Origin: Nocardioides sp.
GTDB lineage: Bacteria > Actinomycetota > Actinomycetes > Propionibacteriales > Nocardioidaceae
Direction: 5' to 3'
NCBI GenBank assembly: GCA_031177735.1
Contig: JAPSKJ010000002.1
Span: 1 to 40,188, forward strand
Length of the DNA stretch: 40,188 nt
This document shows positions 1-6,419 of this stretch, one piece after another. A program made the translations under genes and the position numbers. The first letter of the stretch is position 1, and every line of letters begins with the position of its first letter. The notes under the pieces are model-generated. The model saw only the letters and a list, made by a program, of their open reading frames with translations, made no database searches and had not been told where the DNA came from.

Positions 1-127
1 GCGGCCCCAACCGTCACCGTGCAGGGTGACAATCGGGGCCTTGATCCACTCGACAAGGGAGTGAACCCATGCGTAAGCCTATCCGCCTCCTCGCCGCCAT
101 CGTGGCGGCCGTTCTCGCCGTGAGCAT
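1..127. repeat. Terminal direct repeat, left copy (circular contig overlap)
   Basis: Bases 1-127 are identical to bases 40062-40188. The repeat starts inside an intergenic hairpin and ends inside a coding sequence, so it is not a biological terminal repeat with functional borders. A length of exactly 127 matches a common maximum assembler k-mer. It therefore most likely marks a circular assembly of about 40,061 bp, meaning a cos-ended, circularly permuted or replicating/excised phage genome. Confidence 0.93.
3..40 (+). terminator. Two-tier GC hairpin between hicB and the secreted-protein gene
   Basis: GGCCCC (3-8) pairs with GGGGCC (35-40), and GTCACC (13-18) pairs with GGTGAC (25-30), separated by a 4x4 internal loop with a six-base apical loop. 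In the circular genome it lies about 45 bases after the hicB stop and about 29 bases before the start at 69. There is no long T run, so it may be a GC-rich actinobacterial terminator or a leader structure that modulates expression of the next gene. The same element is repeated at 40064-40101. Confidence 0.6.
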
Positions 128-536
128 CGTCGGCCCAGCGACCGCAGAGGACGAGTCGCCGGAGCCCGAACTCGTCCTTGAGTCGGCCGATACCGAGTTC
201 GACTTCGACTGCGTCTTCGGTCTCCGCAGCCGTGTCGTCGCCGTCGCGTCCTACGAGGGCGAGCACCGCTTCAAGTGGGAGTCGTCGTGGTCGATCTCGA
301 AGCGCCCCCTCGATCGTGGCGAGCGTCAGCGTGAGGGCTGCTCGGACCGTGAGCGCTACCGGCCGCTGGGCACCGCCGAGGAGGAGCGCGCGTTGTGGCA
401 GGCGGAGCGGTGGCACGTCCAGTGGGTCCGTCGCGTGTACGACGACCGCCTCGAGAGCAAGCAGCGGATCATCGACCGGAAGCAGGCGCGGATCGAGCGG
501 CTGCGGGAGCGGATCCGGGACCTGCGTCGGCGCTGA
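69..536 (+). CDS. Secreted protein with C-terminal coiled coil
   Basis: 155 aa. The N-terminus is a clear Sec signal peptide: positive MRKPIR, a hydrophobic core at residues 7-20 and a likely signal peptidase I site after GPATA at about residues 22-26. There is no lipobox cysteine, so the protein is probably exported and free. The mature part is acidic at first and has two cysteines (about residues 48 and 91) that could form a disulfide. The last about 45 residues are strongly charged and rich in Arg/Glu, with heptad-like spacing that suggests a coiled coil. The start is supported by AAGGGAG seven bases upstream. The gene sits on the integrase/HicAB side of the genome with the same orientation, so it may be expressed in the lysogen. 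No family was recognised and no function is assigned. The contig break cuts this gene; its first 59 bases recur at 40130-40188. Confidence 0.85.
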   Translation: MRKPIRLLAAIVAAVLAVSIVGPATAEDESPEPELVLESADTEFDFDCVFGLRSRVVAVASYEGEHRFKWESSWSISKRPLDRGERQREGCSDRERYRPLGTAEEERALWQAERWHVQWVRRVYDDRLESKQRIIDRKQARIERLRERIRDLRRR

Positions 537-556
537 GGCGTACCCTAAACACAAGC

Positions 557-584
557 GCCCCGACGCTGGTCAGAGCGCCGGGGC
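557..584 (+). terminator. GC hairpin before the 53-aa gene
   Basis: GCCCCG (557-562) pairs with CGGGGC (579-584), and CGCT (564-567) pairs with AGCG (574-577) around a short loop. It lies 20 bases after the stop of the secreted-protein gene and 30 bases before the next ATG. Its two-tier design and its position just upstream of a small gene resemble the hairpin at 3-40. It could be a terminator or attenuator, or a structured leader. Confidence 0.6.
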
Positions 585-613
585 AGACGATCGGCTGATA
601 GGAGCCAACCGCC

Positions 614-775
614 ATGAGCAACGATAGCGAGCGAGGCGTCTGGGCCGCCTACTACTCCGACATGTCCGGCGTCCGGATCTTTGCCACCGAGATCGAGGCG
701 CTGCGCCACGCGGTCGAAAACACCATGTCGGTCAAGTTCTGGGAGTTCGGCACCGACCTTCGGGACGCCGCATGA
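614..775 (+). CDS. Small conserved-type phage protein, 53 aa
   Basis: Starts MSNDSERGVWAAYYSDMSG and ends GTDLRDAA. A region rich in Trp, Tyr and Phe is followed by IEALRHAVENTMSVKFWEFG. This resembles short proteins seen in many actinobacteriophages with a pattern like AYYSD...EALR.AV, but no function is known. The start is preceded by AGGAG about eight bases upstream. The stop overlaps the next start as ATGA, so the two genes are translationally coupled. No signal peptide or membrane segment is seen. Confidence 0.8.
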   Translation: MSNDSERGVWAAYYSDMSGVRIFATEIEALRHAVENTMSVKFWEFGTDLRDAA

Positions 776-1173
776 CCACCACGACCACCCTCTCCTCCTG
801 GCTGCTCGACCAGATCGCGGCCGACGAGGAGGTGGCGCTGGAGGTGGCCGCCTGGCGCGTCCGCATAGGCGAAGACGTGGGCCAGCCCGTCGAGGGTGAG
901 GATCGGAGATTCTTCGCCGGCTACGACAGCGGCGGCCCAAGCGTGTCGGTCGGCGCAGAGCGCGTCCTCGACCTCTGCGCGGCCCACCGGCAGATCGTGG
1001 AGCTGCACGACGCCTACGACACGCCGCAGCAGATGACCTACGGCACGATCGTCGCTTGCGCGGAGTGCGGCTCGGTCGACGACTCCCCCGTCGCGTGGCC
1101 CTGCCCTACCCTCCGCGCCCTCGCGACCGCCTACGCCGACCGACCCGGATACCGCGAGGAGTGGCGGCCCTAG
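772..1173 (+). CDS. DUF6221 family protein
   Basis: 133 aa. The N-terminal half (about residues 8-50) carries the LLDQIAADEEVA...RVL.DC-type pattern of DUF6221. The middle holds AERVLDLCAAHRQIVELHD, and the C-terminal part has CAECGSVDDSPVAWPCPTLR, a possible metal-binding Cys set, followed by ALATAYADRPGYREEW. DUF6221 proteins are common in actinobacterial phages and prophages and have no established function. The gene is coupled to its upstream neighbour by a 4-base overlap and is the last gene of the plus-strand unit before the terminator at 1183-1219. Confidence 0.85.
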   Translation: MTTTTTLSSWLLDQIAADEEVALEVAAWRVRIGEDVGQPVEGEDRRFFAGYDSGGPSVSVGAERVLDLCAAHRQIVELHDAYDTPQQMTYGTIVACAECGSVDDSPVAWPCPTLRALATAYADRPGYREEWRP

Positions 1174-1182
1174 ACGCACGAA

Positions 1183-1219
1183 ACCGCCCCCGTCCGGCGC
1201 GTAGCCAGACGGGGGCGGT
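1183..1219. terminator. Bidirectional terminator between convergent operons
   Basis: A perfect 12-bp inverted repeat, ACCGCCCCCGTC (1183-1194) with GACGGGGGCGGT (1208-1219), and a 13-base loop. It lies between the DUF6221 gene (plus, ends 1173) and the last gene of the long minus-strand operon (ends 1258), so it can stop transcription from both sides. Confidence 0.9.
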
Positions 1220-1257
1220 CCGCACCCAACCCGAGCGGGGCGGTGCTCGGTGGTGCG

Positions 1258-1473
1258 TCAGGGTGCCGGCGTGTTCTTGCTGGCCGTGATGCCGAGGTAT
1301 GTCCATAGCACGGGCAGCACGGCGAGGCTGACGACGTACCACTCGGGCAGCCGGTCGATGTCGCGGCCGACGGCAGCGAAGTAGGCGCCGAGGACGGTGG
1401 CGACCCCGTTGAGCACCCACTGGATGACGTAGAGTACCTTGCGGACCTGGGGCAGGTTGTCGAGCGGGTTCAT
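1258..1473 (-). CDS. Holin-like two-TM membrane protein
   Basis: 71 aa with two hydrophobic segments, about residues 17-36 and 46-63, separated by a charged turn (GRDIDRLPEW). The C-terminal tail is short. Size, topology and position in the lysis cassette, last gene of the late operon, fit a class II holin that forms pores in the cell membrane for the amidase. The start ATG at 1473 has GAAGGA about seven bases upstream and overlaps the stop of the EEP gene as ATGA. The assignment rests on topology and context, since holins share little sequence. The protein at 3616-3933 is a second lysis membrane-protein candidate. Confidence 0.78.
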   Translation of the reverse strand: MNPLDNLPQVRKVLYVIQWVLNGVATVLGAYFAAVGRDIDRLPEWYVVSLAVLPVLWTYLGITASKNTPAP

Positions 1474-2204
1474 CGGTTCTTCCTTCTCTTGGGCTTGATG
1501 GCGAAGTCGGCGACGACGAGGTTGTGGTCCGAGCCGGTCTCGTGCGACTCGTGGTGGAGGAACTGGATCCACGGCCGCGGCACCCACGCGATGTAGTCGA
1601 TCGTTCGGCGCCGATGGGTGCGCAGGATCCGGCCCGCGGCGTGGTTGATGCGCCACCCGGCCCGACGCAGGCCGCCGACCGTGGGGCTGCTCGGCTTGGC
1701 GTTGAAGTCGCCCAGCACCCACATCGCCCGACGCAGCCGCTTGTCGAGCAGTCGCAGCCGGTTCGTCATGTGGATCGCGACCCGACGACGGCGCGGCTTG
1801 CCCTGGGTGGCGACGTAGTGGACGGCGAAGATCCAGAACCGGCGGCGGGTCTCGAGGTGTTCGAACTTCCCGCCGATCGCCCACTTGGTGCGCATCACGT
1901 CCGGTCCGGCACCAGGGCCGACGTACTGCCGTTCGGCGAGCAGGTACCGCTTGACCTTGATCCGCCGCAACGTGAGCGGGTTCCATGCGAGCGGTGTCGC
2001 AGGCTGTCCTGGCTTCGACCCGGTGATGATGCGGTACCCGGCTGCACGTGCCTGGTCGATCATCTTGCCGTGCCCGTACTGGTCGGCAGCCTCGTTGAGC
2101 CCGAGCGCATCGAGCCCTTCCGCAGCCTCGGGCAGCCGCTTGGCAGCGCCGATGTTCCAGCAGCCTGGCCGGAAGATCGACCAGTCGCCCCTTGCCGGTC
2201 GCAC
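1470..2204 (-). CDS. Endonuclease/exonuclease/phosphatase (EEP) fold protein
   Basis: 244 aa. EEP-fold landmarks are in order: CWNIG near residue 15, a conserved Glu at about 38 (GLNEAAD), FAVHYVA with His129, GDFNAK at 165-170 (Asp166, Asn168), IDYIAW at 202-207 and SDHNLVVADF at 225-234 with the catalytic Asp-His pair. The set appears intact, so a metal-dependent phosphodiesterase activity on DNA or another phosphoester is likely. There is no signal peptide, and many Arg/Lys residues suggest nucleic acid binding. It uses a GTG start two bases after the amidase stop and overlaps the holin-like gene as ATGA. An EEP enzyme inside the lysis cassette is unexpected. Possible roles are host DNA degradation late in infection or digestion of DNA released at lysis. 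Confidence 0.85.
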   Translation of the reverse strand: MRPARGDWSIFRPGCWNIGAAKRLPEAAEGLDALGLNEAADQYGHGKMIDQARAAGYRIITGSKPGQPATPLAWNPLTLRRIKVKRYLLAERQYVGPGAGPDVMRTKWAIGGKFEHLETRRRFWIFAVHYVATQGKPRRRRVAIHMTNRLRLLDKRLRRAMWVLGDFNAKPSSPTVGGLRRAGWRINHAAGRILRTHRRRTIDYIAWVPRPWIQFLHHESHETGSDHNLVVADFAIKPKRRKNR

Positions 2205-2205
2205 G

Positions 2206-2961
2206 TCAGCCTCGCTCGGGCTTCTTGCCCTTGAGGGCCTGCCGCACGGTCTGGTCGACCTTATTCTGCTGCGGGTACAGGTCGGTCTCGAGCAGCTTCT
2301 TCACCACGGCGTCAGCGACGTCGGTCACCAGGGCGTCGCGGTCTTCCTTGGGCCAGTTCTTATAGGCGGGCATGTCGTCTTCTCCGATCGTCGGGATGAG
2401 GTCCGCGACCCGAGCGCGGAAGGTGTCCATGTCGAGGCCGCCCGGATCCCACTTGCCCGTGACGGACGTTTCGCGGTGTGCCCGGACGTGGCTCGCGGGC
2501 CAGCCGTAGTGGTCGCAGAGAGCGGCGCAGAGACGGGCGTATGCCTCGCCCTGGGTGATGGTGTTGCCGGCGGCGTCCTCACCCTTGGTTCCCCAGCCCT
2601 CGGAGCCGGTGTTCATCGCCTCGATGCCGACGTAGAGGTAGTTGGCGTCACCCGCGGGCATGGGGCCGGTCTTCTTCGCGGTGCCGCCGTGGTTGGCACG
2701 TCCGCCGGCGACGACGTACACGATGCCGCTGCGGGAGAGGGCGAGCTGGCAGAGCGGGGCGGGGAGGTCGGCGCGACCCTGATAGGCCATCCACTCCACG
2801 TAGTCGCGGCCGTCGGACTCGCCGCCCGTGTGGTGGCAGAGCACTCCGCGCGGGTTGAAGCCGCCTGAGGATGCCGGTCGGCCGCGCTTCTTCCAGCCGG
2901 GAAGTTCGACGACGCGCAACCCGGACTTGCGGGCTGCGGCGGCGAGGTCGTTGAGGGCCAC
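2206..2961 (-). CDS. Endolysin, N-acetylmuramoyl-L-alanine amidase (Amidase_2/PGRP fold)
   Basis: 251 aa. The amidase domain covers about residues 35-190: VLCHHTGG (His43/His44), NHGG at about 90-93, YVGIEAMNTG at 110-119, and VRAHRETS...KWDPGG with His162, Lys170 and Asp172. These are the expected zinc ligands and catalytic residues of type 2 amidases, which cut the bond between MurNAc and the stem peptide. The C-terminal about 60 residues are charged, helical-looking and end in KGKKPERG; they may bind the wall or mediate oligomerisation. There is no signal peptide, so a holin is required. The GTG start at 2961 is chosen because GTAGGAG precedes it closely and it follows the upstream TAG by eight bases; longer upstream frames lack a ribosome binding site. 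Confidence 0.92.
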   Translation of the reverse strand: MALNDLAAAARKSGLRVVELPGWKKRGRPASSGGFNPRGVLCHHTGGESDGRDYVEWMAYQGRADLPAPLCQLALSRSGIVYVVAGGRANHGGTAKKTGPMPAGDANYLYVGIEAMNTGSEGWGTKGEDAAGNTITQGEAYARLCAALCDHYGWPASHVRAHRETSVTGKWDPGGLDMDTFRARVADLIPTIGEDDMPAYKNWPKEDRDALVTDVADAVVKKLLETDLYPQQNKVDQTVRQALKGKKPERG

Positions 2962-2969
2962 TGGTTCTC

Positions 2970-3608
2970 CTACGGTCGGCCGGTGATGGTGCAGGTGACG
3001 ACGGGCTCGGCGTTGACCTGGCAGCCGAGCGCTTGGAGAAGGCCGATCACCCACTCCTGGGTCGCGTAGGCACTGAGATCAGGCGTCTCGCCCGGGTCGC
3101 CCTTGGGGCCTTGCGGACCGGCGGGGCCGGCAGGCCCCGGGGGGCCTTGGGGTCCGGGCGGACCTTGTGGGCCAGTGGGACCGCGGGCGCCGTCGGACCC
3201 GTTCGCGCCGTCGCTGCCGCTGCGTCCGTCGACCCCGTCGAAGCCGCGCGGGCCCTGGGGGCCGACTGGACCCCGCGGACCCTGCGGCCCGGGCACGATC
3301 ACCGTGTCGCCACCCTTGTCGATCGACACGTCACCCGGATCCCCGCCCAGAGTGCGCACGTAGCGGGCGAGGGCACGTTGGCGCTGACGGAGCTCGCGGG
3401 TCTCCTCGCGCAGCCGTTCCGCGTCCTCGTGGAGTCCTCGCCGGTCAGCGATCGACTCCGCGTCACGCTGCTGCAGCTCGTCGTTCTCCTGAGACACCAC
3501 GACCGCGGTGCCGACAGCGAAGATGGCGACCACGGTGAACAGGACGATCAGCAGCCACTTGCCGACCTGCATCGCCCGATCGGACGGTCGGAACCTGAAC
3601 CGAGACAC
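2970..3608 (-). CDS. Membrane-anchored collagen-like protein
   Basis: 212 aa in three parts. Residues 1-40: a basic start and one transmembrane segment (about 17-38, WLLIVLFTVVAIFAVGTAVV). Residues 42-90: a charged coiled-coil region. Residues 105-170: Gly-X-Y triplets such as GPQGPRGPVGPQGPRG and GPPGPQGPPGPAGPAGPQG, with a short GSDG/GANG variation in the middle. The C-terminus (about 175-212) may be a small trimerisation head with two cysteines. The design predicts a trimeric collagen-like stalk outside the membrane. Collagen-like repeats are usual in phage tail fibres, but a TM anchor and a place between the XhlA-like gene and the endolysin suggest a spanin-like, cell-surface or lysis-associated role. 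ATG at 3608, seven bases after the upstream gene. Confidence 0.85.
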   Translation of the reverse strand: MSRFRFRPSDRAMQVGKWLLIVLFTVVAIFAVGTAVVVSQENDELQQRDAESIADRRGLHEDAERLREETRELRQRQRALARYVRTLGGDPGDVSIDKGGDTVIVPGPQGPRGPVGPQGPRGFDGVDGRSGSDGANGSDGARGPTGPQGPPGPQGPPGPAGPAGPQGPKGDPGETPDLSAYATQEWVIGLLQALGCQVNAEPVVTCTITGRP

Positions 3609-3615
3609 GACTACC

Positions 3616-3933
3616 TCACCCCTGCAGGATCGTCACGAGCAGACCGGCGACGCCCAGGAGCACAGTCACGGAGAGGGTGCCGAGCCACATGGTGTAGCCG
3701 CGGCGCTTCGTCTCGGCGTTCTCGAACTTCGCGTCGAGGGCGGCGATGTCGGTGCGGACATCGGCGACGTTGGCTTCTACGACCTGGCGTTCGGCGCTGT
3801 AGACGTCCTGGCGGACGTAGGTCTTGGCCGCTTCCACGCGGTCGCGGTCCATCCGGTCGAGCATCCGTTCCTGCCGCTCGACGATCTCGTCGAGGCGTCG
3901 GATGACTTCGCCCAACGTCGGGTCCTGTTGCAT
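3616..3933 (-). CDS. XhlA-like membrane protein with coiled coil (lysis candidate)
   Basis: 105 aa. Residues 1-75 form a long charged helix (IRRLDEIVERQERMLDRMD...ANVADVRTDIAALDAKFENAE) typical of a coiled coil. A single C-terminal TM segment lies at about residues 82-102 (MWLGTLSVTVLLGVAGLLVT). This layout matches XhlA/haemolysin-type lysis accessory proteins that work with a holin, although it could also be a tail-associated membrane protein. It is the first gene of the lysis block, after a hairpin at 4034-4059, and the next gene starts eight bases downstream. Confidence 0.75.
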   Translation of the reverse strand: MQQDPTLGEVIRRLDEIVERQERMLDRMDRDRVEAAKTYVRQDVYSAERQVVEANVADVRTDIAALDAKFENAETKRRGYTMWLGTLSVTVLLGVAGLLVTILQG

Positions 3934-4033
3934 CGCGTTGTCCCCATTCGCGATCGGGTCTGGCGCGTCGGCCGAGACTTGCGGTAATTCCTCCTGCAGC
4001 CCGTCGGCGCGGTGAGGTCGCGTCAGCGGGTCA

Positions 4034-4059
4034 GGGGCGGCCTGTCCCCAGGTCGCCCC
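4034..4059 (-). terminator. Hairpin between tail fibre and lysis genes
   Basis: GGGGCG (4034-4039) pairs with CGCCCC (4054-4059), and the inner CCTG (4041-4044) pairs with CAGG (4049-4052), around a four-base loop. It lies 12 bases after the stop of the last tail gene, in the 138-base gap 3934-4071 that otherwise shows no gene. It probably ends or attenuates tail-gene transcription, which would imply a separate promoter or read-through for the lysis genes. An AGGAGGAA box in the same gap (about 3988-3995, minus) has no nearby start codon. Confidence 0.6.
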
Positions 4060-4071
4060 GCCTGGGAGGGC

Positions 4072-4800
4072 TCAGGCGGTGTCGAGCGTGTATGGCGTCT
4101 CGGTGGCGCCGTCCCAGTAGGTGAGGATCGCGGGCACTTCACTTGTGCCGTTCCAGATGGTCAGCGCCATCCCGAACGACGGGCCGGCACCGTCTCCGGG
4201 CGCCCGTCCGATCCAGTCGGCGGCGCTGTCGGTGCCGAGAATGGTGTCCACCCAGTACGTGCCGACGGTCGGGTTGGCGTTGACGCTTCCCACCTCGACG
4301 CGGCTGGGGGAGACGGCGAAGTTGGTGTGCGTCTGCCAGCCGGAGTCCCACGCCGGAGTGTCGGACTCGATCGGGAACACGGCTGTGCGGGCGCGGCTGC
4401 CGGCGGTGTCGAGCTGCAACTCGACGCGGTAGGTGGTGTCGACTGCGATGGTGCCGTTCGCGGACTGGACGACGGTGGTGCCGCCGGTCCGCACAAGTCG
4501 CACCTGCCCAGGCGCCCCAGTGCCGGCGAACGCGAACTGTGCAACAACGGAGGTGCCGCCGACCTTGAACGCGGCGATGGCCTGCGCGGCGCTCGGCCAC
4601 GCGGCGGGGGTGTGGAGGTAGAAGCGGAGCGCGAGGGTGGCCTGTGCTGTGAAGTCCCAGCGGGCGACGGCGACCTGCAGGGCGCCCTGCTGGATGAGGA
4701 GGCCAGGGGTGGCCGGGTAGCCGACGGTGTTGTCGACCGTGACCGATGACCCGGCGGTGGTGGGAGCGGTGCCGTCGTTCCACTCGAACAGGGTCGCCAC
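4072..4800 (-). CDS. Minor tail / receptor-binding protein, lectin-like
   Basis: 242 aa. Rich in Thr, Val and Gly with alternating beta-type segments such as VAVARWDFTAQATLALRFYL, QFAFAGTGAPGQVRLVRTGG and YRVELQLDTAGSRA. The pattern resembles a concanavalin-A/LamG-like jelly roll found in tail tip and fibre proteins. The C-terminal end (about residues 205-242) has TIWNGTSEVPAILTYWDGATE, a tail motif common in actinophage fibres. The GTG start at 4800 lies two bases after the stop of the repeat-containing fibre. It is likely part of the host recognition apparatus; the fold is inferred from composition and has not been modelled. Confidence 0.75.
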   Translation of the reverse strand: MATLFEWNDGTAPTTAGSSVTVDNTVGYPATPGLLIQQGALQVAVARWDFTAQATLALRFYLHTPAAWPSAAQAIAAFKVGGTSVVAQFAFAGTGAPGQVRLVRTGGTTVVQSANGTIAVDTTYRVELQLDTAGSRARTAVFPIESDTPAWDSGWQTHTNFAVSPSRVEVGSVNANPTVGTYWVDTILGTDSAADWIGRAPGDGAGPSFGMALTIWNGTSEVPAILTYWDGATETPYTLDTA

Positions 4801-4802
4801 GG

Positions 4803-6395
4803 TTACGCCTGGGGTCGTGCGATGAGGGTGCCGGCGGGCAGGTCGGTGGGCACCGGGTCCGCCGCACCGAGCACGATGGCGTCGGCCATCTCGAGGCCGT
4901 TGCGGATGAGGGTGCCGTCTTCCCAGCGGCGTCCCCACCGCTGCCGGCCGACGCCTGCGGGGAGGCGACGGTCGACGATCTCGAAGGCGTTGCCGCCGCC
5001 ACCTCCGGTGCCGGTGTAGTCGCCGGTCTCGACGATGGCGCGTGCGAGGGCGTCGGCATAGGCAGGGTAGGGGTTGCGGCCCCGCATGCCACCCCATTCG
5101 TTGAGCCAGGACCGCACGACACCGTTGATGGCGTTCTCGGCGATCGACTCGGTGGCGCTGGAGTCGAGGGTGCCGGTGAAGCTGGTCGACCACATGACCG
5201 CGGAGCCGTCGCGGGACTGGGCGACGGCGTCGCCGGGCTGCATGGCGGTGTCGGCGGTCGCGCCCTGCGCTGCGGTAGCGAAGTCGCTGGCGTTGGCGGC
5301 AGCCGCAGTCCCCAGGGTCGGGCGGCCCGTGAGGTCGCCGTATGCACCCGAGGTAGCAACAGGGGAGAGCGCGTTGGGCTGGACGGCCGTGTCCGCCTTC
5401 GCGCCCTGCGCTGCGGTGGCGAACGACGACGCGTCCGCGCTCGCGGCCGACCCCAGAGTGGGACGTCCCGACAGGTCCGTGTAGGCGCCGGTGGTGGCGA
5501 CGGTGGACAGGCTGCCCGGCTGGACGGCGGTGTCAGCCTTCGCTCCCTGCGCCGCGGTCGCAAATGCGGTGGTGTCTGAGCTCGCCGCGGTGCCGAGCGT
5601 CGGCCGCCCGGACAGGTCGGTGTAGGCGCCGGACGTTGCGACGGTTGAGAGGTCGCTGGGCTGGACGGCGCTGTCCGCTAGAGCACCCTGAGCAGCCGTA
5701 GCCGCACCGATGTCACCCGGTGTCGTGGGGATGGTCGGCTTGTTCGACAGGTCCGCGTAAGAACCCGAGGTGGCGACCGTGGAGAACGTCGGCTTCCCCG
5801 TGACCTCGGTCCACGAGGGGACGTAGGTGTCGGGCTTGGCGCCGACGTCGGTCGCGTCGAGCACGACAGCGCCCGCCTTGCCGTTGACCGACTGCACCTC
5901 ACCCTCACCGCCGCCGGGAAGGAACGGCTCGAGAGCTTCAGCCAGGGCCTCGCCGCCGACCGCACCCGTGATGCCGATGACCGACGTGACCGTGACAGCC
6001 GGCGCAACAACGGGGTCAGTGATCTCGCCGTCCGGCACAAGGTCGAGATCGATGTTGTCCTGGCCCACGAACACTTGGAACACCTTGCGGACCCGGCTAC
6101 GACGACCGTCGGGGAACTTGAGCGCCGCATCGAGGATGTACGCCCAACCCGTGATCGCCTGACCGGACGAGTCAACGAACCCGCCTTGGTCAACGAAAGG
6201 GACTTCCCCGGTGGCGACTCCGTCTGCGATGACCAAAGCGTCCGGCATGGGGAAAAGCGCGTCCCCGGTCACGCTCCACACGAGCACACGATCGGTCGCG
6301 ACGGTGGCGCCGAGGAGCGTGGCGTCAGACCCGAGAGAGGCGTGGACTCGGCCGTAGTTGACCGTGCATGTCTGGATGCCGGGAGGGAGGGCCAT
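4803..6395 (-). CDS. Tail fibre protein with 47-aa tandem repeats
   Basis: 530 aa. The N-terminal about 160 residues look like a virion attachment domain with KFPDGRRSRVRKVFQVF. At about 167-189 comes VQSVNGKAGAVVLDATDVGA, a motif typical of tail fibres. Residues 204-389 are four tandem repeats of about 47 aa (LSTVATSGAYTDLSGRPTLG...ATAAQGAKADTAVQP). The C-terminal domain (about 390-530) contains SWLNEWGGMRGRNPYPAYADALA and a Gly-rich loop (TGTGGGGGN), the likely distal domain. The gene is followed within two bases by another tail gene. The repeats resemble trimeric beta-helix fibre shafts, and copy number can change by recombination, altering fibre length. Confidence 0.85.
   Translation of the reverse strand: MALPPGIQTCTVNYGRVHASLGSDATLLGATVATDRVLVWSVTGDALFPMPDALVIADGVATGEVPFVDQGGFVDSSGQAITGWAYILDAALKFPDGRRSRVRKVFQVFVGQDNIDLDLVPDGEITDPVVAPAVTVTSVIGITGAVGGEALAEALEPFLPGGGEGEVQSVNGKAGAVVLDATDVGAKPDTYVPSWTEVTGKPTFSTVATSGSYADLSNKPTIPTTPGDIGAATAAQGALADSAVQPSDLSTVATSGAYTDLSGRPTLGTAASSDTTAFATAAQGAKADTAVQPGSLSTVATTGAYTDLSGRPTLGSAASADASSFATAAQGAKADTAVQPNALSPVATSGAYGDLTGRPTLGTAAAANASDFATAAQGATADTAMQPGDAVAQSRDGSAVMWSTSFTGTLDSSATESIAENAINGVVRSWLNEWGGMRGRNPYPAYADALARAIVETGDYTGTGGGGGNAFEIVDRRLPAGVGRQRWGRRWEDGTLIRNGLEMADAIVLGAADPVPTDLPAGTLIARPQA
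5229..5786 (-). repeat. Four tandem ~141-bp coding repeats in the tail fibre
   Basis: The repeats encode residues 204-389. Units 2-4 are closest to each other and share DLSGRPTLG or DLTGRPTLG, ATAAQGAKAD or a variant, and TA(V/M)QP. Unit 1 is shorter and diverged (DLSNKPTIPTTPGDIG). Period is 47 codons for units 2-4. Likely origin is internal duplication. Confidence 0.85.
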
Positions 6396-6419
6396 GTGAT
6401 GTGTCTCCTCGGAAGCAGG

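Noticed and set aside
1..127. Phage-type terminal redundancy (packaging repeats)
   Set aside because: Its borders fall inside a hairpin and a signal-peptide gene and the length equals a common k-mer, so an assembly overlap is the simpler reading.
1524..2234. A 236-aa plus-strand open frame opposite the EEP gene
   Set aside because: No ribosome binding site or recognisable domain, and the minus strand encodes an enzyme with complete motifs.
4139..5563. A 474-aa minus-strand open frame
   Set aside because: Arg/Pro/Ser-rich out-of-frame shadow of the two tail genes, with no ribosome binding site or recognisable domain.
5229..5786. CRISPR-like repeat array
   Set aside because: The repeats are in-frame coding units of 47 codons without spacers of constant length.
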